In this document: piece by piece, positions 33,772-42,286 of the stretch
Layout of the letters: each line of letters starts with the position of its first letter
Position numbering within the stretch: the first letter of the stretch is position 1
From: Chromohalobacter canadensis
Lineage (GTDB): Bacteria; Pseudomonadota; Gammaproteobacteria; Pseudomonadales; Halomonadaceae
DNA: 64,000 nt
Assembly (NCBI RefSeq): GCF_034479555.1
Contig: NZ_CP140151.1
Coordinates: 3,348,001-3,412,000 of the forward strand
Direction: 5' to 3'
Made by a program: the position numbers and the translations under genes
The notes under the pieces: generated by a model
What the model was told of the DNA's origin: nothing
Databases searched by the model: none
What the model saw: only the letters and a program-made list of their open reading frames with translations

Positions 33772-34311
33772 TCACTCCCAAGAACTTGAGTCTTTGGGAA
33801 GCAGCCCATTGGGATCATGGACCTTTAACATATCGTCCTCTTCCAGTGATTCAGGGTAGATGACCAAGTTGGTGCCAGCAGGATTGGCTTGCGAAGGGAA
33901 GAGAATGCCTGAACTGCCCGCAGCGAGGGCAATATCGCCGAGAAGCCAGGAAGGGGGCTCAATATGGTCGTTAAACCATAGTCTGCGCCAATCACAGTGG
34001 AGCTCTTGCCAGAATCTCGTCCCAGTCCTCGTTGTACCCTCTGCTGAAGTCTACGACGTGGCGTATCCTGACTTCGTAGCTCACGATGAGCCCTGGCGGC
34101 ATCAAACTTGAAAGCTGCTTGTATTCAGCCAACGCGGTGGCTTCTTCGAGAGCCAGGTAAAGTGCCGGTACCCCAGGGCGGTTCAGTCGACCACCATGCT
34201 CACCCGCACCGGCTCCGCTAGTAGGAGCGAATGCCCACCTAGGCACATGGACACGATAGGCCTCTGTTGGACACGATAGGCCTCTGTCTCAAACCGCAGG
34301 CGCTGGATCAT
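33772..34311 (-). pseudogene. RES toxin gene with a 20-bp duplication and a second frameshift (copy B)
   Basis: Three reading frames together give a complete RES protein: MIQRLRFETEAYRV, then after a 20-bp tandem duplication the frame with PRWAFAPTSGAGAGEHGGRL and YLALEEATALAEYKQ, then after a one-base indel near 34020 the frame with WQELHCDWRRLWFNDHIEPP and NPAGTNLVIYPESL. The duplication (34249-34288) disrupts codons 15-22. The start overlaps the antitoxin stop (ATGA). As it stands no full-length toxin can be made. Confidence 0.85.
34249..34288. repeat. 20-bp tandem duplication inside RES copy B
   Basis: Two adjacent copies of GGACACGATAGGCCTCTGTT (the last base differs in the second). RES copy A has a single unit, so the duplication is a recent slippage event that shifts the frame. 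Confidence 0.9.
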
Positions 34312-34739
34312 CCGGTGACCCCGGCTTTAAGCGACTGTACATAGCGCACCAAGTCATCAGTGCGGCCAGCACTCACCAGTTGCTCGGGGGTTTGATAGTC
34401 GAAAGGCGGTATCGGCTCATTACGGAACCAGAATAGAGCGTCCGGCAAGTTGCCATTGATATCCGCAGCTACCCCCAGCACGCGGATGGCATCGCGTAGA
34501 AAGCTTTGCAGCTTTTCGGCCCCTTGGCCCCGAGTGATGGTGGATCGATGCACGTGGGCGCGGCTGGCAAGTGTCTGAATATCCATGCGCAGGGCACTGG
34601 CAAACAATCGTGGACTGATGACCGGCTCGCCTTCTGCACGTGCCGAGGCTTTCAGGTCCTCAACGAAACGTGCATACGATGCCGGTGCGTGATACTCAGC
34701 CGGGTCGGGCAAGGGGTCTTTCAGAACTTCAGCGGTCAT
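34308..34739 (-). CDS. Xre/MbcA/ParS-type antitoxin (intact, partner broken)
   Basis: The 143-residue protein has a helix-turn-helix (about 50-90, ALRMDIQTLASRAHVHRST) and the C-terminal domain (RDAIRVLGVAADINGNLPD, FWFRNEPIPPFD). It is the antitoxin of the RES pair whose toxin at 33772 is frameshifted. Its C-terminal 63 residues are duplicated at 30504. Its start lies 22 bp from an inverted repeat that probably serves as its own operator. Confidence 0.87.
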   Translation of the reverse strand: MTAEVLKDPLPDPAEYHAPASYARFVEDLKASARAEGEPVISPRLFASALRMDIQTLASRAHVHRSTITRGQGAEKLQSFLRDAIRVLGVAADINGNLPDALFWFRNEPIPPFDYQTPEQLVSAGRTDDLVRYVQSLKAGVTG

Positions 34740-34760
34740 GGGAAGCGCCTCGCAACGAAT

Positions 34761-34791
34761 ATGCTACGTAATTGCTACTTCCATGTAGCAT
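34761..34791. promoter_or_regulatory. inverted repeat upstream of the antitoxin (candidate operator)
   Basis: ATGCTAC (34761-34767) and GTAGCAT (34785-34791) form a dyad with an extra GCTAC between them. It starts 22 bp upstream of the antitoxin ATG on the minus strand. Confidence 0.5.
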
Positions 34792-34840
34792 AGCATTGTC
34801 GGTCATAGTGTGCAGGATGTGGGCGCTCGAGGCCCGAAGC

Positions 34841-36229
34841 CTATCCTTTCCCCTTCGACGGCCGCTCCAGCAAGGGCTCCAGCGCTTGCAAGCAGGCGAC
34901 GATCTCCTCCTCGCTGTTGTAATGGCTCACCGACAAGCGCGTGGCCGCCTCGTACCCGAAGGGCGCGAGCAAGCGCTCGGCTTCGGGCGAGTGCAAAAGC
35001 TGGGCACTGATCCCCGTGGCCGCGAGCCACTGCACCACCTCCCACGCCTCGATTCCCCGCACATCGAAGGCCAGGGTGCCGTCTCGCCATCGCGCATGCG
35101 GCGCGCCGATCACCCGCACGCGGGGATGCCCCTGCAAGCCGCAGCGGGAAAGCGGGGGCGTGGTGGTGGTAGTGGTAATGGTGGCGCCCGTCGTCGGCAT
35201 GCCATCATCGACGCCATGCAACAGGCGCTGCAGCAAGGCCCGCTCATGGGCCCGAATGGCCTCGCTCGCCGCTACAAGGCGCGGGCGCCGGGGAATGGCC
35301 GTGGAGAAATATCCGCCCAGCCAATCCAGGTACGCCACCCACTCGGTGATACTCGCCAACACTGCGGGTTCCTCATCCCGATGCGGCGGCATCAGGCCGC
35401 TCGGCGGTGCATCGCGCATGGCCAGACACAACCGCCGCGACAGCCACGCAAATCCCTGACGAGGGCGGCAGAAGAGCGCTTCAGACCCCACCACATAAGC
35501 ATCGACCTCCCACTGCGCCACATCCAGCGGCCCATGCGCGGCGTGATGCGCCCCCAGCACCAGAATGAAACAAGAGGGCGCGACCTCGCGTATGGTGCGG
35601 GCAATCGCGGCCACATCCTGGCGAATGCCGGTGACGGGGCAGGTATGCACGAGCGTGGCAACACACGTCTCGGGCATCACGCAGCGGGCGTAATCGAGCG
35701 TTTCCAGTCGACCGGTCAGCGGGTTCACCGGCACCGTGGCGGTGCTCAGCCCCCGCTGCCTGGCGTGCAGCGCAATAGCCGTAGTCTCATCACTAGACGC
35801 CAGCGCCGTGGTTACCACATGGTTCTTCGGGGGAATCGCCTCCAGCGCCAGGGCCAACACCCGCGCCCAGCACTCATCCACGCTGGGCGCTCGCCACAAG
35901 CCGCCATGCGTCGCGCCTAGCAAAGTCTCGAGATCCTCCCAGCCGTGGGTGGCCACCGCTGCCTGGGCTGAATACCCCGGTGCATCCGCCTCCAGCGGCG
36001 CCGGCAAACTCGCCAGCTCCGCGCCCACCTGCACCGCCGCCTTCAAAGCCAGCGGCTCCCCGGCGGCGTTCAAGTGGATGCGCCTGCCATCAACGGGGCA
36101 GTGGTCGACGTAATAGAAGTGCGACCGTACCTGATTGAGCAACCGGGGCGGCAGGCTGATCGCCTGGTCGCACGTTGCCGCGCTGTGGTCTTGCCTTGCA
36201 TGTGCCGCGCCTGGCATCGCCATTCTCAA
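34841..36229 (-). CDS. class V aminotransferase-fold protein lacking the PLP lysine
   Basis: The 462-residue protein follows the class V (cysteine desulfurase-like) layout: VTTALASSDETTAIALHAR, VATLVHTCPVTGIRQDV, then a strand (FILVLGAHHAAHG) where the PLP-contacting Asp would be, and AYVVGSEALFCRPRQGFAWL where the family has a His-Lys pair. Both the Asp and the Lys appear to be missing. The C-terminal domain is recognisable (VRVIGAPHARWRD, LSVSHYNSEEEI). A run of six Thr marks a slippery codon repeat. It may be a non-catalytic relative. It lies alone, downstream of no operon. Confidence 0.65.
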   Translation of the reverse strand: MRMAMPGAAHARQDHSAATCDQAISLPPRLLNQVRSHFYYVDHCPVDGRRIHLNAAGEPLALKAAVQVGAELASLPAPLEADAPGYSAQAAVATHGWEDLETLLGATHGGLWRAPSVDECWARVLALALEAIPPKNHVVTTALASSDETTAIALHARQRGLSTATVPVNPLTGRLETLDYARCVMPETCVATLVHTCPVTGIRQDVAAIARTIREVAPSCFILVLGAHHAAHGPLDVAQWEVDAYVVGSEALFCRPRQGFAWLSRRLCLAMRDAPPSGLMPPHRDEEPAVLASITEWVAYLDWLGGYFSTAIPRRPRLVAASEAIRAHERALLQRLLHGVDDGMPTTGATITTTTTTPPLSRCGLQGHPRVRVIGAPHARWRDGTLAFDVRGIEAWEVVQWLAATGISAQLLHSPEAERLLAPFGYEAATRLSVSHYNSEEEIVACLQALEPLLERPSKGKG

Positions 36230-36877
36230 CCGCCCCCTAAGCTAACGTAACCAAAAGGATCGTAAAATTAGCGACTATTGGTTAAGTTAAGCACATAGAA
36301 GCATCCGCTGCATTAGATAAAGGCGAATCGCGGTGCGGATCGCTGGCATGACGATTCTGGTAACGAATCCTTACTTCCCTTAATATGGACGACGCGCGGC
36401 CGAGACCGCGTTTTTTTGTGCCCTTATATTAGATAGTTGACTAACAATGGTGAGCGCAGAGATTGCCCTACACTGTATGGGGAGGTAAGGGAATGGCGTT
36501 CAGCCCCCATCGTGTGTGGAAAAAACGACACAAGGGGCGTCGTTAATAGGCGACAATTTTTCCTAAATGCACACAAATTTCAACGCCATAACGCTAGAGG
36601 CCTCTCGGGGACTTGCATAGAATGGCTCCATCTCGGCGCGATCAGGAAGATGGCGCAGTCACGCGGCCTGCGTGACCACAACAGCGATACTACGGCGTGT
36701 CGTGAGGAAAGGGATTCACTATCTGCGGCCGTGCTTGGGTACGGCATCTCTTTCTTGGCATTACCTAATAGTGGCTGCACGACACTCAAGGGCCTTGGGA
36801 AGACGCCCGGAACAATCCTCGGGCGGTAGCGTGTCCAAACGTAGTTTTATTTGAATCCTCTTTATTCGGCATATGGG
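36230..36877. other. long intergenic region upstream of the SLC13 gene
   Basis: The 648-bp gap holds a plus-strand terminator (36395-36417) and a strong palindrome GTCACGC/GCGTGAC (36658-36676). Open frames exist but show no family features or RBS. The palindrome could be a regulator site for the permease; I see no recognised riboswitch. Confidence 0.45.
36395..36417 (+). terminator. plus-strand Rho-independent terminator without an upstream gene
   Basis: Stem CGCGG/CCGCG with a 6-nt loop and seven T residues. The nearest gene to the left is on the other strand, so a short untranslated RNA starting between 36230 and 36390 may end here. Confidence 0.7.
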
Positions 36878-38644
36878 ATGGAACCTGCAGCACTCACCAC
36901 GTTAGTCCTCATCTTTTCCGTCCTTGCCTGTCTTGCGCTTACCCGAGTCGCCCCCGATGTCGTACTGATGGGGGCGCTGGCGTTTCTGGTGGTGAGCGGT
37001 ATTCTCACGCCCAGCGAAGCGTTGGCGGGGTTCGCCAACCCCGGCGTGATGACCATCGCCACGCTTTACGTGGTCGCGGCGGGGCTGAAGGAAACCGGCG
37101 CCATTCAGTGGCTGGCGCATCGCCTGCTCGGCCAGCCCCGACGTTTGCGTCAGGCGCAGTTGCGCGTGTTGCTTCCGGCCTCGGGGCTGAGCGCCTTCAT
37201 GAACAACACCACCGTGGTGGCCATGTTTATCCCGGCCATTCAGGAATGGGCGGCGCGCTTGCGGTTGCCGACCTCCAAATTGCTGCTGCCGCTCAGCTAC
37301 GCCTCGATACTCGGGGGCACCTGCACGCTGATCGGCACCAGCACCAACCTGGTGGTGGATGGCCTGCTGCAGAGCGAGCGGGGCATCGCGCTGCACATGT
37401 TCGAGCTGGCCTGGGTAGGCGTGCCGCTGGTGGTCATCGCCGGGGGTTTCCTCTACCTGATGGCGGACCGCCTGCTGCCCAACCGCCAGGGGGCGCTGGA
37501 ACAGCTCGAACAGGCGCGGGAATACGCCGTGGAAGTCCGCGTGATTCCGCAAGGCCCCCTGGAAGGCAAAAGCATTGCTGATGCGGGCCTGCGTAGCCTG
37601 GCGCATGGTTACCTGGCGGACATCGAGCGTGGCGGCGAGCTGATGACCGCCGTGCCGCCGGAGACCAAGCTGCAGGCCGATGACATTCTCGTCTTCGTCG
37701 GTGCCCCCGAATGCGCCCGTGAGTTGCGCCGTGTCCACGGCCTGCGCCCGGCCAACGGCGACGTGCGCAAGCTGGATATCGCGCACCACCGGCGCTGCCT
37801 GGTCGAGGCCGTGATCGGCCCGGACTTCACCGGGATCGAACAGACGGTGCGCGAATCGCGTTTTCGCTCGCGCTATCAGGCGGTGATCCTCTCCATTTCT
37901 CGCCATGGCCGCCGGTTGCCTGGCAAGTTGGGGGATATCCGTCTTCAGGTGGGCGATACGCTATTGATGGAAACCGCCCAGGAATTCGTCTCGCAATACC
38001 AGTACCGCAAGGACTTCCTGCTCGTCAGCGCGCTCAACGACTCCACGCCGCCGGATTTTCGCAAGGCGCCCTGGGCGTTGGGTATTCTCGGCGCCATGGT
38101 GCTGGTCAGCGCCACGGGGCTGTTGAGCATTCTCGAGGCCGCGTTTCTGGCCGGCGGCGCCATGCTGCTCACGCGCTGCGTCACGGCGAGCAAGGCACGG
38201 CGCTATCTGGAGCTTTCGGTGCTCATCGTCATCGCCGCCTCGTTCGCGCTGGGCAGCGCCATGGACAAGACCGGTGCCGCGAGCCAGATCGCGCAATGGC
38301 TACTCCTGATGGACGGCCTCTCGCCCTGGATGGCCCTGGCCATGGTCTATGCCCTGACCGTCATCTTCACCGAGCTGATCACCAATAACGCCGCCGCCGT
38401 GTTGATGTTCCCGGTAGCCACCGCCGTGGCCGAGCAACTGGGCGTGAGTATCATGCCCTTCGCCATCGGCATCATGTTCGCCGCCTCGGCCAGCTTCATG
38501 ACCCCGCTGGGCTACCAGACCAACCTCATGGTCCTCGGCCCCGGCGGTTATCGTTTCGTGGATTACCTGCGCCTAGGCGCCCCCATGAGCCTATTGGTCG
38601 GTGTCATCGCCATTGGGCTTATACCGCTGGTGTGGGGATTTTGA
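36878..38644 (+). CDS. SLC13-type permease with two TrkA-C domains (likely sulfate/anion uptake)
   Basis: The 588-residue protein has two bundles of membrane segments (about 5-190 and 390-585) separated by two TrkA_C (RCK_C) domains (about 205-290 and 300-380). SLC13-type signatures are visible: [22 protein letters not shown] and a second [12 protein letters not shown]. Proteins of this layout next to cysD and cysN often carry sulfate or related anions. The ATG at 36878 was chosen; a TTG nine codons earlier is in frame. No cysteine or sulfate ABC genes are nearby, so this may be the local sulfate entry route. Confidence 0.82.
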   Translation: MEPAALTTLVLIFSVLACLALTRVAPDVVLMGALAFLVVSGILTPSEALAGFANPGVMTIATLYVVAAGLKETGAIQWLAHRLLGQPRRLRQAQLRVLLPASGLSAFMNNTTVVAMFIPAIQEWAARLRLPTSKLLLPLSYASILGGTCTLIGTSTNLVVDGLLQSERGIALHMFELAWVGVPLVVIAGGFLYLMADRLLPNRQGALEQLEQAREYAVEVRVIPQGPLEGKSIADAGLRSLAHGYLADIERGGELMTAVPPETKLQADDILVFVGAPECARELRRVHGLRPANGDVRKLDIAHHRRCLVEAVIGPDFTGIEQTVRESRFRSRYQAVILSISRHGRRLPGKLGDIRLQVGDTLLMETAQEFVSQYQYRKDFLLVSALNDSTPPDFRKAPWALGILGAMVLVSATGLLSILEAAFLAGGAMLLTRCVTASKARRYLELSVLIVIAASFALGSAMDKTGAASQIAQWLLLMDGLSPWMALAMVYALTVIFTELITNNAAAVLMFPVATAVAEQLGVSIMPFAIGIMFAASASFMTPLGYQTNLMVLGPGGYRFVDYLRLGAPMSLLVGVIAIGLIPLVWGF

Positions 38645-38653
38645 ACAAAGGTG

Positions 38654-38861
38654 GAAGAGCGCCGCTTCGCGGCTGGAAGCTAGAAGAGGGAAGTCCCCGG
38701 CTTCGCCGGGAGATGGAAGAACGCCGCTTCGCGGCTGGAAGAAGACAGAAGGAAGAGGGCAGAAGCAAAACAAAGAAGACGGGGGTGGCCGTTGGTTTTC
38801 CTTCCTTCTTATGTCTTCCCTCTTATGTCTTACGTCTTCCTTCTTATTTCTTACTTCTTCA
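38654..38861. repeat. gene-less pair of inverted 7-nt repeat arrays upstream of cysD
   Basis: The left arm (to about 38790) is purine-rich with KAAGNNN-type units (GAAGCTA, GAAGAGG, GAAGACA and similar) and three TTCG-loop hairpins (GCCGC-TTCG-CGGC twice, CCCGGC-TTCG-CCGGG-like once). The right arm (38801-38861) is the pyrimidine complement with a clean period of 7 (TTCCTTC, TTATGTC, TTCCCTC, TTATGTC, TTACGTC and so on). The arms could pair. No ORF with support lies between them. Confidence 0.75.
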
Positions 38862-38915
38862 GTCTCTGGCTTTCAAATCGCCTTAACACCCGTTTCTAAC
38901 AACCAAGGTTTTCAG

Positions 38916-39833
38916 ATGTCTGAGATAACTCCCGAACGCCAGACCCACCTCAAACAGCTTGAGGCGGAGTCGATCCATATCATCCGCGAGGTGGCCGCCG
39001 AATTCGCCAACCCGGTGATGCTGTATTCCATCGGCAAGGATTCGTCGGTGATGCTGCATCTGGCACGTAAGGCGTTTTACCCCGGCACGCCGCCGTTCCC
39101 GCTGATGCACGTCAACACCACCTGGAAGTTTAAGGAAATGATCGAGTTTCGCGACCGCATGGCCGCGGAGGTCGGGATGGAGTTGATCGAGCACATCAAC
39201 GAGGAAGGCCGGGCCGCCGGCATCAATCCCTTCGATCACGGCAGCGCCAAGTACACCGATATCATGAAGACCCAGGCGCTCAAGCAAGCCTTGGACAAGC
39301 ATGGCTTCGATGCCGCCTTCGGCGGCGCGCGCCGCGACGAGGAAGCCTCGCGCGCCAAGGAACGCGTCTACTCCTTCCGTGACAAGCACCACCGCTGGGA
39401 CCCCAAGAACCAGCGCCCGGAGCTGTGGAACATCTACAACGGCAAGGTAGAGAAGGGCGAGTCGATTCGCGTCTTCCCGCTTTCCAACTGGACCGAGCTG
39501 GATATCTGGCAGTACATCTACCTGGAATCGATCCCCATCGTCCCGCTGTACTACGCCGCCCCGCGCCCGGTGGTCGAGCGTGATGGCATGCAGGTCATGG
39601 TCGATGACGAGCGCCTGCCGCTCGAAGAAGGCGAAGTCCCCGAAGAGAAATGGGTCCGCTTCCGCACCCTGGGCTGCTACCCGCTCACCGGCGCCGTGGA
39701 ATCCACCGCCGCCACGCTGCCCGAGATCATCCAGGAAATGCTGCTGACCAAGACCAGCGAACGCTCCGGCCGCGCCATCGACAAAGACCAAGTCGGGTCC
39801 ATGGAACGCAAGAAGCGGGAGGGGTACTTCTAA
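38916..39833 (+). CDS. cysD: sulfate adenylyltransferase subunit 2
   Basis: CysD is the ATP-pyrophosphatase-type catalytic half of ATP sulfurylase. The 305-residue protein has the PP-loop [28 protein letters not shown] and the C-terminal [12 protein letters not shown], all standard. With CysN it forms adenosine 5'-phosphosulfate from ATP and sulfate, driven by GTP hydrolysis. The ATG at 38916 follows CCAAGG. Its stop codon lies inside a 12-bp perfect stem. The gene is normally directly followed by cysN; here a four-helix-bundle gene intervenes. Confidence 0.95.
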   Translation: MSEITPERQTHLKQLEAESIHIIREVAAEFANPVMLYSIGKDSSVMLHLARKAFYPGTPPFPLMHVNTTWKFKEMIEFRDRMAAEVGMELIEHINEEGRAAGINPFDHGSAKYTDIMKTQALKQALDKHGFDAAFGGARRDEEASRAKERVYSFRDKHHRWDPKNQRPELWNIYNGKVEKGESIRVFPLSNWTELDIWQYIYLESIPIVPLYYAAPRPVVERDGMQVMVDDERLPLEEGEVPEEKWVRFRTLGCYPLTGAVESTAATLPEIIQEMLLTKTSERSGRAIDKDQVGSMERKKREGYF

Positions 39834-39854
39834 CGCGCCGGAGGCGCGTTAGAA
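39828..39854. repeat. 27-bp palindrome overlapping the cysD stop codon
   Basis: Perfect 12-bp stem TTCTAACGCGCC with a 3-nt loop (GGA). The cysD stop TAA lies in the left arm. It is followed directly by the left heptamer array of the inserted four-helix-bundle module and may be its outer boundary or a termination signal. Confidence 0.8.
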
Positions 39855-39889
39855 AGACGGAAGAACGAAGTTAGAAGAGGGAAGAGGGC
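39855..39889. repeat. left heptamer array of the four-helix-bundle module
   Basis: Units GAAGAAC, GAAGTTA, GAAGAGG, GAAGAGG run up to the ATG of the next gene, so the repeat itself supplies its purine-rich RBS. Confidence 0.75.
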
Positions 39890-40243
39890 ATGGACTTTGA
39901 GCAGTTGGATGTCTGGAAGCGGTCGGCACGCTTATCTGCTGATCTCTATCGCCACTTCAGCGATTCCCGCGATTTCGGCTTCAAGGACCAGATCACCCGT
40001 TCAGGTCTTTCCGTGCCCAGTAATATTGCTGAAGGCATGACAAGGCCAACCGTCAAAGACCGGGTCAAGTTTCTTCATATCGCCAAGGGGTCGTGTGCCG
40101 AGTTGCGGACCCAGATCTACATCGGTATGGAAATCGACTACATCACGAGAGACAAAGGGCGCCAATGGGTAGCGGAAACCAAAGAGATCGCCGCCATGTT
40201 AACGGGCCTGACGCGTAGGCAAGCCGACTTTGACGTGGGGTGA
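39890..40243 (+). CDS. four-helix-bundle protein (S23/IVP family) inserted between cysD and cysNC
   Basis: The 117-residue protein matches the family first known from intervening sequences of 23S rRNA: LDVWKRSARLSADLY, FGFKDQITRSGLSVPSNIAEG, and LRTQIYIGMEIDYI. Relatives include Avd of diversity-generating retroelements, but no reverse transcriptase is present here. The proteins form pentameric helical barrels that bind nucleic acid. The gene is framed by inverted heptamer arrays and breaks up the otherwise conserved cysD-cysN pair, so it looks like a mobile passenger. Confidence 0.88.
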   Translation: MDFEQLDVWKRSARLSADLYRHFSDSRDFGFKDQITRSGLSVPSNIAEGMTRPTVKDRVKFLHIAKGSCAELRTQIYIGMEIDYITRDKGRQWVAETKEIAAMLTGLTRRQADFDVG

Positions 40244-40249
40244 TGGGGT

Positions 40250-40285
40250 TTCTTCCCTCTTCCTTCTTATCTCTTATATCTAAGG
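40250..40285. repeat. right heptamer array of the four-helix-bundle module
   Basis: Period-7 pyrimidine units TCTTCCC, TCTTCCT, TCTTATC, TCTTATA, TCTAAGG. Their complement has the same KAAGNNN pattern as the left array, so the two arms are inverted. The last unit provides the AAGG near the cysNC start. Confidence 0.8.
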
Positions 40286-40292
40286 TTTCGTT

Positions 40293-42206
40293 ATGTCACA
40301 CCAATCGAATTTGATCGCTGACGATATTCAGAGCTACCTGCACGAGCATGAGAACAAAGACCTGCTGCGCTTCATCACCTGCGGCAGCGTCGACGATGGC
40401 AAATCGACCCTGATCGGGCGCCTGCTGCACGACTCCAAGATGATCTACGAGGATCAGCTGGCGGCGATCACCCAGGCCTCCAAGACCAGCGGCACCACCG
40501 GCGATAAGGTCGATCTGGCGCTGTTGGTCGACGGCTTGCAGTCCGAGCGTGAGCAGGGCATCACCATCGATGTCGCCTATCGGTACTTCTCCACCGACAA
40601 GCGCAAGTTCATCATCGCCGACACCCCCGGGCATGAGCAGTACACCCGCAACATGGCGACCGGCGCCTCCACGGCCAGCCTCGCGGTGATCCTCATCGAC
40701 GCCCGTCACGGTGTGCAGACCCAGACCCGGCGGCACAGCTTCATCGCCGATCTGCTGGGCATCCAGCACCTGGTGATCGCGGTCAACAAGATGGACCTGG
40801 TCGATTATTCCCAGGCGCGCTTCGACGAGATCGTCGCCGAGTACCGGGACTTCGCTGCCAAGCTCAACGCGCCGGACATTCACTTCGTACCGCTGTCCGC
40901 GCTGGAAGGCGACAACGTCGTCAACAAGAGCGAGGCCATGAGCTGGTACGACGGCCCGGCGCTGCTCAATCTGCTGGAGACCGTCGAGGTCACTTACGAC
41001 CGGAACCTGACGGATCTGCGCTTGCCGGTGCAGTACGTCAATCGCCCACACCTCGACTTCCGCGGCTATTGCGGCACGCTCGAGGCTGGCATCCTGCGGC
41101 CCGGCCAGCGCGTCAAGGTACTGCCCTCCGGCAAGTCCTCCACGGTGGCGCGCATCGTCACCTTCGACGGCGACCTCGAGGTGGCCTATCCGGGACAGGC
41201 GATCACCGTCACGCTCGACGACGAGATCGACATCTCGCGGGGCGACTGGCTGGTCGCTGCCAACGCCGAGGTGCCGCTGGCCGATGCCTTCGAGGCGGAC
41301 ATCGTGTGGATGCACGACACCGCGCTGGAGCCCGGCCGGTTGTATGACCTCAAGCTCGCCACGCGGGACCTGGCGGGCAAGATCAGCCGGATCGACTACC
41401 AGACCGACGTCAACACGCTCGAGCATCACGCCGCCGAGACGCTGAATCTCAACGCCATCGGCCGCTGCCGTGTCGAAGTGGCCGGCACGCTGCCGGTGGA
41501 CGATTACCGCGTGAGCCCCGGTACCGGCAGCTTCATCGTCATCGACCGACTGACCAACGTCACCGTGGGCGCGGGCATGGTGCATCGGCATTTGGAAAGC
41601 GAGCCGCCCTACGAATACCGCACCCACGACAGCAAGGCCGAGGTGGTGTGGAACCGCTCCAGCGTGACACCCGAGATGCGCGCGCACATCAAGGGGCATG
41701 CCGGCAAGTGCATCTGGTTCACTGGGCTTTCCGGCTCGGGGAAATCCACCCTGGCCAACGCGCTGGAAGTCGAACTCAACCGGCGCGGCTACCACACCAT
41801 GCTGCTGGACGGTGACAACATTCGCCACGGGCTGTGCAAAGACCTCGCCATGAGCGAAGCCGACCGCACCGAGAACATCCGCCGGGTAGGGGAGATCGCC
41901 AAGCTGTTCGCCGATGCCGGCATCATCGTGATTACTGCCTTCATCTCGCCGTTCCGCTCCGACCGCGATACCGCCCGTGCGCTGTTCGACGACGGCGACT
42001 TCATCGAGGTACATGTCGACACACCGCTGGATATCTGCGAGCAGCGCGATCCCAAGGGGCTCTACGAAAAGGCCCGCCAAGGCAAGATCAAGGACTTCAC
42101 GGGGATCAATAGCCCTTACGAGGTGCCTAGGGCAGCCGAGGTCAAGATCAATACTGAGACGCTTAGCCAACAAGAGATCATTAGTCGGCTGCTTAAAGTG
42201 CTTTGA
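40293..42206 (+). CDS. cysNC: bifunctional sulfate adenylyltransferase subunit 1 / adenylylsulfate kinase
   Basis: The 637-residue fusion has an N-terminal EF-Tu-like GTPase (about 20-240; [33 protein letters not shown]), beta-barrel domains (about 245-445) and a C-terminal APS kinase (about 465-635; P-loop GLSGSGKST near 478, [18 protein letters not shown]). It makes APS with CysD and phosphorylates it to PAPS. PAPS feeds both sulfite production and sulfotransferases; a sulfotransferase lies 14 kb downstream. The start follows TAAGG. Confidence 0.95.
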   Translation: MSHQSNLIADDIQSYLHEHENKDLLRFITCGSVDDGKSTLIGRLLHDSKMIYEDQLAAITQASKTSGTTGDKVDLALLVDGLQSEREQGITIDVAYRYFSTDKRKFIIADTPGHEQYTRNMATGASTASLAVILIDARHGVQTQTRRHSFIADLLGIQHLVIAVNKMDLVDYSQARFDEIVAEYRDFAAKLNAPDIHFVPLSALEGDNVVNKSEAMSWYDGPALLNLLETVEVTYDRNLTDLRLPVQYVNRPHLDFRGYCGTLEAGILRPGQRVKVLPSGKSSTVARIVTFDGDLEVAYPGQAITVTLDDEIDISRGDWLVAANAEVPLADAFEADIVWMHDTALEPGRLYDLKLATRDLAGKISRIDYQTDVNTLEHHAAETLNLNAIGRCRVEVAGTLPVDDYRVSPGTGSFIVIDRLTNVTVGAGMVHRHLESEPPYEYRTHDSKAEVVWNRSSVTPEMRAHIKGHAGKCIWFTGLSGSGKSTLANALEVELNRRGYHTMLLDGDNIRHGLCKDLAMSEADRTENIRRVGEIAKLFADAGIIVITAFISPFRSDRDTARALFDDGDFIEVHVDTPLDICEQRDPKGLYEKARQGKIKDFTGINSPYEVPRAAEVKINTETLSQQEIISRLLKVL

Positions 42207-42286
42207 TCTCCTTCTTAATTTTCTTCGATAAAGCATATAATTAAAGACCTACCACTAATAATCCGGGAACTGAAAAGGAGAACTAA

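Noticed and set aside
27178..34791. Integron cassette array
   Set aside because: Gene content is integron-like, but I found no attC-type sites, no integrase, and genes lie on both strands with joints inside genes.
36437..36829. 130-codon frame upstream of the SLC13 gene
   Set aside because: No RBS, no family resemblance and composition like non-coding DNA; treated as chance.
39828..40285. Diversity-generating retroelement, because of the Avd-like four-helix-bundle protein
   Set aside because: No reverse transcriptase, template repeat or variable repeat is visible within the window.
40296..42236. Long minus-strand open frame (646 codons) opposite cysNC
   Set aside because: Antisense shadow of cysNC, explained by third-position GC bias; no recognisable domain.
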